Assembly: GCA_022573225.1 (NCBI GenBank)
Contig: JACZUI010000021.1
Coordinates: forward strand, 1 to 41,438
Length of the DNA stretch: 41,438 nucleotides
Direction of reading: 5' to 3'
Source: Acidobacteriota bacterium
Lineage (GTDB): Bacteria > Actinomycetota > Acidimicrobiia > Spongiisociales > ZC4RG35
Shown one piece after another: positions 23,706 through 32,885 of this stretch. Every line of letters begins with the position of its first letter. Position 1 is the stretch's first letter. A program made the position numbers and the translations under genes. The notes beneath the pieces were generated by a model. The model was not told the DNA's origin and did no database searches. It worked only from the letters and a program-made list of their open reading frames with translations.

Positions 23706-24851
23706 CTAGTCGCCGGGATCCGCCAAGCCGAGTACTGCCCGATGAACCTCATCGGTGAGCAGCGGCCGGATCACAGTCAGCCGGTCGTCGGACATCTCCA
23801 CAACATCCGCTTCCAGAAGTCTCATCCCGTGGCTGGAGCGAAGAAAGGCGTCCACACCGGGACCTCGTCTGACTCCGGCCGACCTGCGCAGGCCAACAAA
23901 CAACCGGTCGATCTCATGCTCCCAACCTGCGATCAGATCCGATCCTGCGATCGGTCTCTCCCCGACCTCAACCCGATCGAGATATGCGTCGAGACGCCGC
24001 ACGTTCCGACTTCGAGCTCCGTGCCGATACCGGTGGGCACCGTTGCCATATGCCTCGAACTCACCTTGTGCCCAGACGGTGAGGTTGTATCTGCATTCAT
24101 GTCCGGGCCGAGCCCAGTTGGTTACTTCATACCTTGGATAGCCTGCGTCACTCAGACGGGAGTCGGCGAATTCGTATCGGTCGGCCTGGACGTCGGGGTC
24201 CGGGGCCGCCGCTCCCTCTCTCACCCAGCGGGCCAAGGGCGTTCCCGGCTCCACCGTCAACGAGTAACAGGAGATGTGGTCTGGCTCGGCTTCGATAGCA
24301 AGCCCGATGGAGCGTGCCCACGACTCCTCGGTCTCCTCGGGCGTGCCGAAAATCAGGTCCAGCGAGATGCTGGCAAAACCGGAGGAGCGGGCTGCCTCGA
24401 CCGAACTGCCTATCTCGGCGCCGGTGTGACGACGACCCAAGGCCGAGAGCACCAAACCATCAAAGCTTTGAGCACCGAAAGAGACCCGATTGAAACCGAT
24501 AGCCTGGATCTCGACGGCTCTGACGTCGGTGAAGTCCTCGGGATTCGCCTCGAGCGAGATCTCGGCGTCGCCGGCAATGCCATGACGGTCACTCAGTGCC
24601 TTCAGGATCTTCGCCAGCAAGCTCGGGTCGACATGGCTGGGCGTCCCTCCACCAAAGAAGATCGCCTCCAGAGGCGATAACGGCTCCGACATCCCGATCT
24701 CGGCGACAACCGCATTGGCATATCGGTCGGCTAGATGATCCGCGCCCGCGACCACAGCGAAGTCGCAGTAGGGGAAGACCGCCGAACAGAACGGGATGTG
24801 AACGTACGTCGATGACGTGTTCACATGGGCGTCGACATCAAGCCCGGTCAT
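23706..24851 (-). CDS. hemW: HemW-like radical SAM protein with a missing cluster cysteine
   Basis: The 381-residue protein aligns throughout with HemW, the radical-SAM haem chaperone once annotated as oxygen-independent coproporphyrinogen oxidase: YVHIPFC, IFFGGGTPSHVDP, EISLEANPEDFT, GFNRVSFGAQSFD, DLIFGTPEETEESW and HISCYSLTVEPGTPL. The cluster motif should be C-x3-C-x2-C, but reads C22-SAV-F26-PY-C29: the middle Cys is Phe (codon TTC at 24776-24774, one base from TGC). It could be a sequence error, a decaying gene or a changed cluster. The ATG at 24851 overlaps the lepA stop by one base; the longer open frame upstream is antisense-like inside lepA. Confidence 0.88.
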   Translation of the reverse strand: MTGLDVDAHVNTSSTYVHIPFCSAVFPYCDFAVVAGADHLADRYANAVVAEIGMSEPLSPLEAIFFGGGTPSHVDPSLLAKILKALSDRHGIAGDAEISLEANPEDFTDVRAVEIQAIGFNRVSFGAQSFDGLVLSALGRRHTGAEIGSSVEAARSSGFASISLDLIFGTPEETEESWARSIGLAIEAEPDHISCYSLTVEPGTPLARWVREGAAAPDPDVQADRYEFADSRLSDAGYPRYEVTNWARPGHECRYNLTVWAQGEFEAYGNGAHRYRHGARSRNVRRLDAYLDRVEVGERPIAGSDLIAGWEHEIDRLFVGLRRSAGVRRGPGVDAFLRSSHGMRLLEADVVEMSDDRLTVIRPLLTDEVHRAVLGLADPGD

Positions 24852-26680
24852 CAGTCTTCGTCGAGCTTGAGGGCAGCCACAAAAGCCTCCTGTGGAACCT
24901 CCACCGACCCCACCATCTTCATCCGCTTCTTCCCCTCCTTCTGTCGCTGGAGAAGCTTCTTCTTTCGGCTCACGTCTCCGCCGTAGCACTTGGCGATGAC
25001 GTCCTTTCTCTTGGCTTTGACGGTCTCACGACTGATGATGCGACCCCCGATGGCCGCCTGGATCGGAACATCGAACAGCTGGCGTGGAATCAGGGCTCGC
25101 AGCCTCGAAGTCATCGATTTGCCATAGTCCTGAGCCTTGTCGCGATGAACAATCGACGAGAACGCATCGACCGGCTCGCCGTTGAGCAGGATGTCCACCT
25201 TGACCAGGTCGGACTCGCGATAGTCGGCAGGCTCATAGTCGAGCGAGGCGTAGCCCTTGGTCCTCGACTTGAGCTGATCGAAGAAATCGAAGACGACCTC
25301 TGCCAGTGGTAACTCGTAGTCCAGCTCCACCCGCTCGGTGGTCAGGTAGTTCATGCTGCCCACCACCCCTCTGCGTTTGGTGACAAGCTCCATGATCGGA
25401 CCCACGAATTCGACCGGGGTAATGATCATCGCCCGCACATAGGGCTCTGACACGCTCTCGCGGCTTGCGGAGTCGGGCAGATCCTGGGGGGATTTGATGA
25501 GGAACTCGGTCCCGTCCGGCATAGTCACCCGATACGCGACCGAAGGGGCCGTGGCCACGAGATCGAGGTCGTACTCCCTCTCCAGCCTCTCTCTGATGAT
25601 CTCCATGTGGAGAAGGCCAAGGAATCCGCATCGGAACCCGGAACCCAGAGCGCGACTCGTCTCGGGCTCGAAGACGAGTGAGGCATCGTTGAGCCGGAGC
25701 TTCTCCAAAGCCTCCCGAAGGTTCTCGAAGTCGTCGCCATCTGTCGGGAACAACCCGCTGAAAACCATCGGCTTGGGCTCCTGGTAACCGGGCAGTGGAT
25801 GAACAGCCGGGCTTGCAGCCGTGGTGACTGTGTCGCCGACCTTGATCCGATCTATCTCCTTGACGCCGGTGATGAGGTACCCGACCTCGCCCGAGCCGAG
25901 TGTCTGAATCGGCTCCGCCTTGGGCGTCATCACACCGATCTCGGCGGCCTCGTGGGTTTCGGAGGTGGCCATGAACCTGAGCTTCTGACCGGTGTTGATC
26001 TGCCCGTCGACCACCCGGATGTAGCAAACAACTCCTCGATATGCGTCGAAGTAGGAGTCGAACACCAGCGCACGGAGCGGACCATCTGGGTCACCCTTTG
26101 GTGCGGGCACATCCTTCACCAGCCGATCGAGGAGCTCGTCCACACCCTGACCTGTCTTGGCCGAGATCCTGATGATCTCGTCCGGCGATCCACCGAGGAT
26201 GCTGACTATCTCAGACGCCGCCTTGTCGGGATCGGCAGCGGGCAGGTCGATCTTGTTGATGGCCGGGATGACCTCCAGACCGGCGTCGACCGCCATGTAG
26301 GCGTTGGCGAGAGTTTGAGCTTGCACCCCCTGAGCGGCGTCGGTCAGAAGCAGGGCTCCTTCGCAGGCGGCCAACGACCGGGACACCTCATATGAGAAGT
26401 CGACGTGGCCGGGGGTATCGATCAGGTTGAGGACGTATGTCTCGCCGTCGGTCGAGCGATGCTCGATGCGGACGGTCTGGGCCTTGATGGTGATCCCACG
26501 CTCCCGTTCCAGATCCATGCTGTCAAGGAGCTGCTCCCTCATGTCACGTTCTGAAACCGTCCCGGTTCGTTCCAGCAGCCGGTCGGCCAGGGTCGATTTC
26601 CCATGATCGATATGGGCGATGATAGAAAAGTTACGGATGCGCGTTTGATGGGTCACGTTGCAGACAGGAAGACCGTGCAT
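24851..26680 (-). CDS. lepA: Elongation factor 4 (LepA)
   Basis: The 609-residue translational GTPase binds ribosomes and can back-translocate or help 30S initiation. G1 is AHIDHGKST (22-30), G3 is DTPGHVDF, and G4 is INKID. Domains II-V follow; the LepA-specific C-terminal domain ends [32 protein letters not shown] chose ATG 26680 because AAGG lies six bases before it and it gives the usual length; GTG 26656 and an ATG at 26728 are possible. It heads the long minus-strand cluster with hemW, hrcA and dnaJ, a common order in Gram-positives. Confidence 0.95.
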   Translation of the reverse strand: MHGLPVCNVTHQTRIRNFSIIAHIDHGKSTLADRLLERTGTVSERDMREQLLDSMDLERERGITIKAQTVRIEHRSTDGETYVLNLIDTPGHVDFSYEVSRSLAACEGALLLTDAAQGVQAQTLANAYMAVDAGLEVIPAINKIDLPAADPDKAASEIVSILGGSPDEIIRISAKTGQGVDELLDRLVKDVPAPKGDPDGPLRALVFDSYFDAYRGVVCYIRVVDGQINTGQKLRFMATSETHEAAEIGVMTPKAEPIQTLGSGEVGYLITGVKEIDRIKVGDTVTTAASPAVHPLPGYQEPKPMVFSGLFPTDGDDFENLREALEKLRLNDASLVFEPETSRALGSGFRCGFLGLLHMEIIRERLEREYDLDLVATAPSVAYRVTMPDGTEFLIKSPQDLPDSASRESVSEPYVRAMIITPVEFVGPIMELVTKRRGVVGSMNYLTTERVELDYELPLAEVVFDFFDQLKSRTKGYASLDYEPADYRESDLVKVDILLNGEPVDAFSSIVHRDKAQDYGKSMTSRLRALIPRQLFDVPIQAAIGGRIISRETVKAKRKDVIAKCYGGDVSRKKKLLQRQKEGKKRMKMVGSVEVPQEAFVAALKLDED

Positions 26681-26771
26681 TGTACCTTCATTTGGGCTGC
26701 TGCTAATCTTTCGGCTCCGGCCGCTCAACTCTCAGAGCGCCCGAATTCCCTATCGGATAAGAGTTTTCAAC

Positions 26772-27029
26772 ATGGCGAACATCAGATCTCAGGAGAAGCG
26801 AAACCGGCAGAACGAGACCCGTCGTCTCCGGAACAAGTCGCTCACCAGCGATCTCAAGACCAGCATTCGCAAGCTCGAGGAGGCGCTCGCCGCCGGCGAG
26901 CCTGCCGATGAGCTTTACCGCGATGCTCAGGCAAAGATCGACAAGGCCGCTTCCAAGGGTGTCCTGAAGAAGACCACTGCGGCTCGCCGAAAGAGCCGAC
27001 TCGCTACGCAGGTAGCAAGTAGCACGTAG
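26772..27029 (+). CDS. rpsT: 30S ribosomal protein S20
   Basis: The 85-residue basic protein binds 16S rRNA early in 30S assembly. The sequence [24 protein letters not shown], the helical middle and the Ala/Lys-rich ending [15 protein letters not shown] are typical. The ATG at 26772 gives the standard N-terminus. It is divergent from lepA, with a 91-bp gap holding both promoters; rpsT next to lepA and holA is a conserved arrangement. Confidence 0.96.
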   Translation: MANIRSQEKRNRQNETRRLRNKSLTSDLKTSIRKLEEALAAGEPADELYRDAQAKIDKAASKGVLKKTTAARRKSRLATQVASST

Positions 27030-27037
27030 CAGACAGC

Positions 27038-27062
27038 TGGTACGACGAAGTCAGCCGTACCA
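27038..27062. terminator. Hairpin between rpsT and holA
   Basis: TGGTACG (27038-27044) pairs with CGTACCA (27056-27062) between two convergent genes. It overlaps the last bases of holA and lacks a clear T-run. Confidence 0.35.
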
Positions 27063-28034
27063 ACGACAAAGGGCGACGGTCAATCGTTCCAGTGTGACTC
27101 GCTGAACCTCTTCTGGCTGTGATTTGATGACGCGGTCGGCCCGAACCAGGGCTTGCTGGGCCCTTCGCAACGAGGACTCTCTAACCCGGCCCCGCATGGC
27201 CCAATACCTGTTGGCTCCCCTGTCGCTGGGGCGGGCCCCAATCCACTCCCGGAAGGTCTCTTCATCGGGTGCCGCGGCAGCCAGCGTCCTCTTCTTCAGA
27301 TCTGATTCGATGGCTGCCAGATAGACCAGGGGATGTTCGTGAACAAGGAAGTCGGATAGTCGCCGCAAAGCCGTTCCAACCTCGCCCTTGGAAATCGCGT
27401 CGGTGATCATGAAGGTCGGTTCCGCCGGACGATTCTTGAATCGATCCAGGACCAATTCGGTGGTGATGGTGGCGCTTGTCTCCTCCAGCTGGTCGAGTGC
27501 CTGGCCCAGCCCCGCAGTGTCGGTGCCAAAGCGTTGCAGCAGTGCCTCCTCGGCCCCCTTGTCCATTGCCAGGCCCCGCGCCTTCACTTGACGATTCAGC
27601 CACTCCCTGGCTTGTCGTTCCCACATCTTTCGCACCGAAACGGTGGACCCCAACTCCTTGACGACGGCCGAAACCGCTTTGGGCATGGATCCAGCCGCCA
27701 CCAGCACGATTTCTAACGCTGTGAGGTCGGCCGCCCGAAGGAGGTTGGCCAGCACCTCCGCCTCGCCAACCTGGAGGTTCTGTGCGTCGACGAGCTCCAA
27801 TCCGAGCCGGTCGCCGAATAGAGAGCCTGACTGGAGTGCCGGAACCATCGGTTCTATCTCGCGGCGGAGCGCTCCATCGCCTTCTTCCCCAGCGCCACGC
27901 CCGGGCACGTCTAACCGAAGAATCTGGCCACGGTCGACGCCGGCATCGGCGAACGCCTTGGATGTGATGTCGAGCATCTGCTGTCGTTCTCCGGGTCCCG
28001 AATTCGACGGCCCGGAGATGAGAAGAATGGCCAC
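27051..28034 (-). CDS. holA: DNA polymerase III delta subunit
   Basis: The 327-residue clamp-loader subunit opens the beta clamp and belongs to the AAA+ fold without ATPase activity. It begins VAILLISGPSNSGPGERQQML and has the family blocks PALQSGSLFGDRLGLELVDA, RKMWERQAREWLNRQVKARGL, TDTAGLGQALDQLE and FMITDAISKGEVGTALRRLSDFL. GTG 28034 gives a standard N-terminus and lies 13 bp after the stop of the preceding dihydropteroate-synthase-like gene; the longer open frame upstream is not family-like. The ending RVTLERLTVALCRWYG is normal. Confidence 0.92.
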   Translation of the reverse strand: MAILLISGPSNSGPGERQQMLDITSKAFADAGVDRGQILRLDVPGRGAGEEGDGALRREIEPMVPALQSGSLFGDRLGLELVDAQNLQVGEAEVLANLLRAADLTALEIVLVAAGSMPKAVSAVVKELGSTVSVRKMWERQAREWLNRQVKARGLAMDKGAEEALLQRFGTDTAGLGQALDQLEETSATITTELVLDRFKNRPAEPTFMITDAISKGEVGTALRRLSDFLVHEHPLVYLAAIESDLKKRTLAAAAPDEETFREWIGARPSDRGANRYWAMRGRVRESSLRRAQQALVRADRVIKSQPEEVQRVTLERLTVALCRWYG

Positions 28035-28047
28035 AGTCCAAATGTAA

Positions 28048-28866
28048 TCAGGGCAACCGACCGAATAGCCGTGCGAGGTCCGCTGCGAGGGCCACGTCGT
28101 GGACCCTGACGATGTCCGCCCGGTGCTCGAAGGCGAGCGACAAGTATGCGGCAACCCGGTGAAAGTCTCTCTTTCGGGGTATCGGGATCAGCACCGGCTT
28201 GCCCAACTCGTGAAGAGCAGACGAGGCCGCGATCACCTCGAGCTGCATCCTGGTGTATCCCTCGTAGTCGCCCCGGTAGTTGAGAGCGATACCTGGATCC
28301 AGGATCAGATTGTCAATGCCCTCCTTGGCCAACTCATCCAGAAGAGCCCTGAATCCGTCTGCGGTCTCCATCGCCTTTGTCGAACTGATCTCAACCTCGC
28401 CCACATCGTGTGGATTGGAGCCTTCGATATGAACCGCCACCGCGGGGAGACCCGACTTCGAGACAACCTCCCGCATGGCCGCATCGGCCAGACCCCCGGT
28501 GTCGTTGATGACAACAGCCCCAGCGTCAGCCGCCGCCTGCGCAACCCCCGGCTTCCAGGTGTCGATCGAGACCAGATGCTCTTCTGCCACCAAAGACTCG
28601 ACGGCCGGCACCACCCGCGAGATCTCGTCGGACTCGGCGATCGTGGGGTTGTCGTAGTGAGACGATTGCCCGCCCAAGTCGATGAGGGTCGCTCCCCACT
28701 GTCGGTAACGATCTGCCATCAAGAGTGCCTCGTCAACAGACCGGGCGACGGTGTGGAGGTTCTTTGACTCCTGTGAAAGGTTGATCACGCCCATGATGTA
28801 GGTGTGCCGCCCGAGGGGAAGCTGTTGACGGCCCAGGTCGAGGACGTCTGGCTTGGCGCTTGTCAC
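28048..28866 (-). CDS. Divergent dihydropteroate-synthase-like protein
   Basis: The 272-residue protein has the pterin-binding TIM-barrel layout of dihydropteroate synthase: MGVINLSQESKN (25-36), TLIDLGGQSSHYDN (60-73), LVSIDTWKPGVAQAAADAGAVVINDTGG, LILDPGIALNYRG, PVLIPIPRKRDFH and RVHDVALAADLA. Key motifs depart from true FolP: the usual NVTPDSFSDGG becomes NLSQESKNL, IDIGGESTRPG becomes LIDLGGQSSHYDN, and the substrate-loop Lys region is PIPRKR. It may be a genuine but divergent synthase or a paralogue using another pterin/aminobenzoate-like substrate. No other folate gene is in the window. It is in an operon with holA. Confidence 0.82.
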   Translation of the reverse strand: MTSAKPDVLDLGRQQLPLGRHTYIMGVINLSQESKNLHTVARSVDEALLMADRYRQWGATLIDLGGQSSHYDNPTIAESDEISRVVPAVESLVAEEHLVSIDTWKPGVAQAAADAGAVVINDTGGLADAAMREVVSKSGLPAVAVHIEGSNPHDVGEVEISSTKAMETADGFRALLDELAKEGIDNLILDPGIALNYRGDYEGYTRMQLEVIAASSALHELGKPVLIPIPRKRDFHRVAAYLSLAFEHRADIVRVHDVALAADLARLFGRLP

Positions 28867-28920
28867 AGCTTCAGTGTCCCATCGCTCCTGGCCAATGAGC
28901 GTTGTCTCCCGTCGGCCCTG

Positions 28921-28954
28921 CCCTCTCCCCAGGCTCGCTCCGCTCGAGGGGGAG
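28921..28954 (-). other. GC-rich imperfect hairpin between comEC and the DHPS-like gene
   Basis: CTCTCCCC and GGGGGAG form an outer stem, and an inner CTCG pairs with CGAG. It lies in the 121-bp gap after comEC. It may be a terminator or a small intergenic palindrome. Confidence 0.3.
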
Positions 28955-28987
28955 GAAACATGTCACTCATCTCGACGACCAACGGCA

Positions 28988-31075
28988 TCAATCAACAGAC
29001 TCCTTGGAGAGCAAGACGACAACGTCGCCGTCCTGATCGGTCCGTACGACCGATGTCCCCGAGGCCTCGAGCAGATCGATCACCCATTGTGCGGGATGGC
29101 CGAAGTCGTTGGGCCCCACCGAGATCACGGCGAGATCGGCTCCCACGCTCGCGAGCCATTCGGGGTCAGACGTCGTAGCCCCGTGGTGCGGAACCTTGAG
29201 CACGTTGGCGACGATTCCTCTCAGATCGGCCTGGGCGACCTTCTCGATGTCGCCGGCGAGAAGTATCGAGCGGACCGACCCTTCGACTGCAATGACGACT
29301 GACTGGTCGTTGGCCGAGGCGTAGCGGCGTTCGGGTCCTAGTACCCGAAGGGTTAGTCCTCCGAACTGCTCGACTTGCCCAGTCTCGGGAACTACGACTG
29401 GAATGTTGCTTTCCTCGAGAAGCCGAAAGAACTCTTCCGAACCGGGAGTGGAGTGAGGCTCCGCCGCGGCCCAAACCATCCCGATGGGCACCCTGCCAAC
29501 CAGGCCCGTCAATCCCGCGAGGTGGTCGGCGTGTACGTGTGACACAACCACCAGATCGAGCTGCCTCACTCCATACCTGCGAAGTCGGTCGAACAGGCGC
29601 ACCGGATCGGGGCCTCCGTCGATCAGCACATATCGATCCACACCGGCGACGACAAGGATCGCGTCCCCCTGGCCCACGTCGAGAACCACCACGCTGCCAA
29701 CCTCGAGTTCCCTCGAAGCGCCCGCGATGACAACGACGAAGAGCACCGCCGCACCGACCGCAACTACCCCTCGCCACTCACTCTGTAGCCAGTAAGCCAC
29801 GCCGGCAGCCGCGGCCAGGGCAAACCCGCTTGGCCCCAATTGCGGCCAACCCGCTGCCGAGTTCGCCAGGCCGAGCACGAGATCGGCAAACCAGGAGGCG
29901 ATCTCAACCAGACCGGGAACGCCGGCTACACCGACTGAGGCGAGCAGAGTCGCCGCAGTCACCAATGGCGCCGCAACCAGGTTGACCACCGGAGACATCA
30001 ACGGCAGCCTTCCAAAATAGATGAGGAGCAGCGGGGCAACCGCGGCCTGGGCGCCGATGGTGACTGCCAAGGCCCGAGCCACTCCCCCGCCCTTCACCGG
30101 CCAGCGGGCGCCGAGAAGAACCCCCGCGGTCGCCACTACGGAGAGCTGAAAGCCGATGCTCGACCCGATCTTCGGCTCGATGATCACGAGGGCTCCCACT
30201 GCCAGGGCAAGCACCTGCCACGCTTCGAGTGCCAACCCGATCAACCGACCGCCGAGCACGAGTCCCGCCATAACCGACGCCCGCAGCACCGAGGGCTCAA
30301 ACCCGGTCGCGGCTGCGTAGACAGGCAGTCCTGCGAGGCCGATCACCGCTCGTCGTCTCGGGCCCATCGAAAGTGGAGCTGTCACCAGAAAGAGCAGGCC
30401 GAGAAAGAGCGCGACGTTGGAACCGCTGACTGCGGTGAAGTGCGACAACCCCGCCAGCCTCATAGCCTCAACGTCAACCTCATCGAGTTGACTGATATCG
30501 CCTATGAGAAACCCTGCGAGCAGAGCCCGGCCATCATCCATCGGCTCGAGCCCGGCGATCACCCGCTCCCGGATCGCGTTGCCTGCCCATGCCAGCCCGG
30601 TGGGTGCGGCAAGGTGTTCCACCTCGCTGGCCTTGACCACTCCGCGATGTTCCACGCCCCGCGCAGTATCCGGCTCACCTTTGGTAACCCCCCGAATCCT
30701 CACCTCGTCTCCCCGATCAACGACGATGCCATCGGGCAGGTCGATCAACGCCGGACCGTAACCGGTTTCAACAAACACCCATCGTCCATAGGGACCGTCG
30801 ACAACCGCGGAGGAGACGACTCCGTCGAAACTGATCTCTCCCCCCGGCATAGGCCGCAGGGGTTCGGCAGCGAGAGTCGCCGTGGCCGTCGCTGCCAGGA
30901 CAAACACGGCGATCCAGAAATGTCGGCTCAGAGCGCACCCGACCACCGCCAGCACTGCGACGGCAAGTCCAAGGGGCCCGATGCTGACGGCAGCCGACGA
31001 CAACCAGATGACCGTCGCGCCTCCCAACCAGGGCCAGGACACGCGGGGTGGAAGCGCAGGATGTTCCCCTGTCAC
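28988..31075 (-). CDS. comEC: ComEC/Rec2-type DNA uptake channel
   Basis: The 695-residue protein is the membrane channel that takes up single-stranded DNA during natural transformation. It has an N-terminal pair of spans, an OB-like DUF4131 segment, about nine spans forming the competence domain (with LAGLSHFTAVSGSNVAL near residue 210, and PVYAAATGFEPSVLRASVMAG), and a C-terminal metallo-beta-lactamase-like domain with DVGQGDAILV, the HVHADHLAGL metal site and VPHHGATTSD. It overlaps comEA by 4 bp. It is full length and intact, so transformation is possible if the pilus and DprA genes exist elsewhere. Confidence 0.93.
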   Translation of the reverse strand: MTGEHPALPPRVSWPWLGGATVIWLSSAAVSIGPLGLAVAVLAVVGCALSRHFWIAVFVLAATATATLAAEPLRPMPGGEISFDGVVSSAVVDGPYGRWVFVETGYGPALIDLPDGIVVDRGDEVRIRGVTKGEPDTARGVEHRGVVKASEVEHLAAPTGLAWAGNAIRERVIAGLEPMDDGRALLAGFLIGDISQLDEVDVEAMRLAGLSHFTAVSGSNVALFLGLLFLVTAPLSMGPRRRAVIGLAGLPVYAAATGFEPSVLRASVMAGLVLGGRLIGLALEAWQVLALAVGALVIIEPKIGSSIGFQLSVVATAGVLLGARWPVKGGGVARALAVTIGAQAAVAPLLLIYFGRLPLMSPVVNLVAAPLVTAATLLASVGVAGVPGLVEIASWFADLVLGLANSAAGWPQLGPSGFALAAAAGVAYWLQSEWRGVVAVGAAVLFVVVIAGASRELEVGSVVVLDVGQGDAILVVAGVDRYVLIDGGPDPVRLFDRLRRYGVRQLDLVVVSHVHADHLAGLTGLVGRVPIGMVWAAAEPHSTPGSEEFFRLLEESNIPVVVPETGQVEQFGGLTLRVLGPERRYASANDQSVVIAVEGSVRSILLAGDIEKVAQADLRGIVANVLKVPHHGATTSDPEWLASVGADLAVISVGPNDFGHPAQWVIDLLEASGTSVVRTDQDGDVVVLLSKESVD

Positions 31076-31641
31076 GGAACTGTGACCAGGTCCCTGATCG
31101 ACGCCAGCTTCGACTCACCGATCCCGGGGACTTCCAGTAGGTCCTCGACCCGCTCGAAGAGACCGTTGGCCTCTCGGAACGCGACAATCCGCCCCGCAAG
31201 CACAGGGCCAACGCCTGGCAAGTCCTCGAGTGCCGTCGCGTCAGCCCGGTTGATCGAGATCAGGCCGCCTTCGGACGAGCCCTGGGAGTTCACCTCATCG
31301 GTCGGGCCGGGCACATCGATCTGATCGCCGGCCACCACCGGCCGGGCGAGATTCAAGGAGTCCAGGCGGGCTCCGGGCCGGGCTCCGCCGGCTGCCACGA
31401 TCGCCTCGGCAACCAGGGCATCGGGCGATACTTCGAAGACACCTGGATTGAGCACCCAGCCGGCAACATGAACCGAGATCCGCACAGGAGCGGCCGCGGC
31501 CACATGAGTCGACATCGGCTGCTCCACAGGCGATCTACCACCCGAGCTTCCGAGCGCTCCCCCAACCAACACCGCGGCCAAGATCAACAGGCCGGCCGCC
31601 CCTCTCCTCTTCAGATCCATCTCCCCCCTTCGCCTAGACAT
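31072..31641 (-). CDS. comEA: ComEA-like competence DNA receptor
   Basis: The 189-residue protein has a single membrane anchor (about 13-31), a short extracellular stalk, a soluble ligand-binding beta-grasp (SLBB) domain (VHVAGWVLNPGVFEVSPDALVAEAIVAAGG, ending DQIDVPGP), a linker, and a C-terminal helix-hairpin-helix pair (INRADATALEDLPGVGPVLAGRI, FERVEDLLEVPGIGESKLASIRDLV). It binds incoming double-stranded DNA and hands it to ComEC. It overlaps comEC by 4 bp and is divergent from the PPK2 gene with a 46-bp gap. Confidence 0.93.
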   Translation of the reverse strand: MSRRRGEMDLKRRGAAGLLILAAVLVGGALGSSGGRSPVEQPMSTHVAAAAPVRISVHVAGWVLNPGVFEVSPDALVAEAIVAAGGARPGARLDSLNLARPVVAGDQIDVPGPTDEVNSQGSSEGGLISINRADATALEDLPGVGPVLAGRIVAFREANGLFERVEDLLEVPGIGESKLASIRDLVTVP

Positions 31642-31687
31642 ACCAACAGCAGGGGCCGGCTGGAACCCGGTCGTTAGTGTCGCTCGG

Positions 31688-32500
31688 ATGCTGGATCCGT
31701 CTCGATACCGAGTTCAGCCGGACACATATCTCGATCTGTCCGGATACGACCCAAATTCGCGCCACGGTTTCGGCCGGGGCAAGAGAAAAGGGAAAGCACA
31801 ATTGCCGAAGTTGACCGCCAGGTTGGCCGATCTCCAGAGGCGCCTATGGGCCGAGTCGAGGCAGAAGCTCCTGATTGTTCTCCAAGCAATGGACACTGGA
31901 GGTAAGGACGGGACGATCCGCCATGTCTTCAAAGGTGTGAATCCTCAGGGAGTCCAAGTTCGAGCCTTTGCCGCCCCTTCGGAGTGGGAACAGGCCCATG
32001 ACTATCTGTGGCGGGTCCACTTCCACACGCCCGAGAACGGGGCGATCACCATCTTCAACCGATCCCACTATGAGGACGTCCTGATCGCCAGGGTTCAAGG
32101 GGTCGTACCCGAAGAGATATGGCGGCGCCGGTACGGCCATATCACTGACTTCGAGAGAATGCTCAACGATGAAGGGACAACCATCGTCAAGATCTTCCTT
32201 CACATCTCCAAGGATGAGCAACGCAAGCGTCTGCAAGCGAGGTTGGATCAGCCGGACAACAGATGGAAGTTCGCCAGGGGCGACCTGGATGACAGAAAGC
32301 TCTGGGACGACTACATCGAGGCCTACGAGGAAGCCATCAGCAGAACCAGCACCGAACGAGCACCCTGGTACATCGTCCCCGCCAACCGCAAGTGGTACCG
32401 CAACCTGGTCGTTTCCAGCATCCTGATCGACCATCTCGAGCGAATGGGCCCCCAGTACCCGCCACCCGAGGACGATCTGGACGACATCGTCATCGTGTGA
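31688..32500 (+). CDS. Polyphosphate kinase 2, class III-like
   Basis: The 270-residue PPK2 transfers phosphate between polyphosphate and nucleotides. The Walker A block is AMDTGGKDG (67-75) and the second block is IFNRSHYEDV, followed by RVQGVVPEEIWRRRYGHI, DEGTTIVKIFLHISKDEQRKRL and RAPWYIVPANRKWYRNLVV. NRSHYEDV and the EGTTIVKIFLHI block fit the class III members that phosphorylate AMP and ADP. The sequence shows no fused domain. Its end overlaps the convergent zincin gene by 11 bp. The role is probably energy storage or nucleotide recycling. Confidence 0.92.
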   Translation: MLDPSRYRVQPDTYLDLSGYDPNSRHGFGRGKRKGKAQLPKLTARLADLQRRLWAESRQKLLIVLQAMDTGGKDGTIRHVFKGVNPQGVQVRAFAAPSEWEQAHDYLWRVHFHTPENGAITIFNRSHYEDVLIARVQGVVPEEIWRRRYGHITDFERMLNDEGTTIVKIFLHISKDEQRKRLQARLDQPDNRWKFARGDLDDRKLWDDYIEAYEEAISRTSTERAPWYIVPANRKWYRNLVVSSILIDHLERMGPQYPPPEDDLDDIVIV

Positions 32501-32885
32501 TCCGGTCGACGACTCTTCTCGCATCGACCTCCAGGCCGATCCCGAGATAGGCCTCCCGATGACCAAGGCCGCGTATCCGGCCCTTCACGTATTCGGCCAG
32601 ATACCGGACCAGGAAGCCAACCCGGCCATGATCGTGCCACTGTCGGACATGAACCAGTTCGTGGACGACGAGACGTCCCAACCGCTGGTCTCGAACCGCC
32701 AGCAACATAGGGTCGATGAAGACCGTACTTCCGATGGTCATGGCCGCTATCCCATTTCCCCACACTCGACGGATCAGCGCGGGTGCGGGACGAAGTGTCA
32801 CCCGGTCCGGATCGATCGGGTGAACCAGGAGGAGCAGCTCATCCGAAAGCAGTCCGGTCGTCTCGAGGACTGAGCCTGCCGTCAC
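32490..32885 (-). CDS. Small zincin-like metalloprotease-fold protein
   Basis: The 131-residue protein starts at a GTG overlapping the leuS stop (GTGA). HELVHVRQW (75-83) is a classical HExxH zinc-binding helix, and E111 in GHREAYLGIGLEVDARR could be the third ligand. The rest (VFIDPMLLAVRDQRLGRLVV) resembles the mini-zincins found as stand-alone or domain proteins in actinobacteria (DUF4157-like). No signal peptide is seen, so it would be cytoplasmic. Substrate unknown. Upstream open frame extends into leuS but is not family-like. It is translationally coupled to leuS. Confidence 0.8.
   Translation of the reverse strand: MTAGSVLETTGLLSDELLLLVHPIDPDRVTLRPAPALIRRVWGNGIAAMTIGSTVFIDPMLLAVRDQRLGRLVVHELVHVRQWHDHGRVGFLVRYLAEYVKGRIRGLGHREAYLGIGLEVDARRVVDRITR

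Noticed and set aside
24852-24989. Arg/Gly-rich N-terminal extension of hemW
   Set aside because: It lies inside the end of lepA in another frame; ATG 24851 with TGATG coupling gives the family length.
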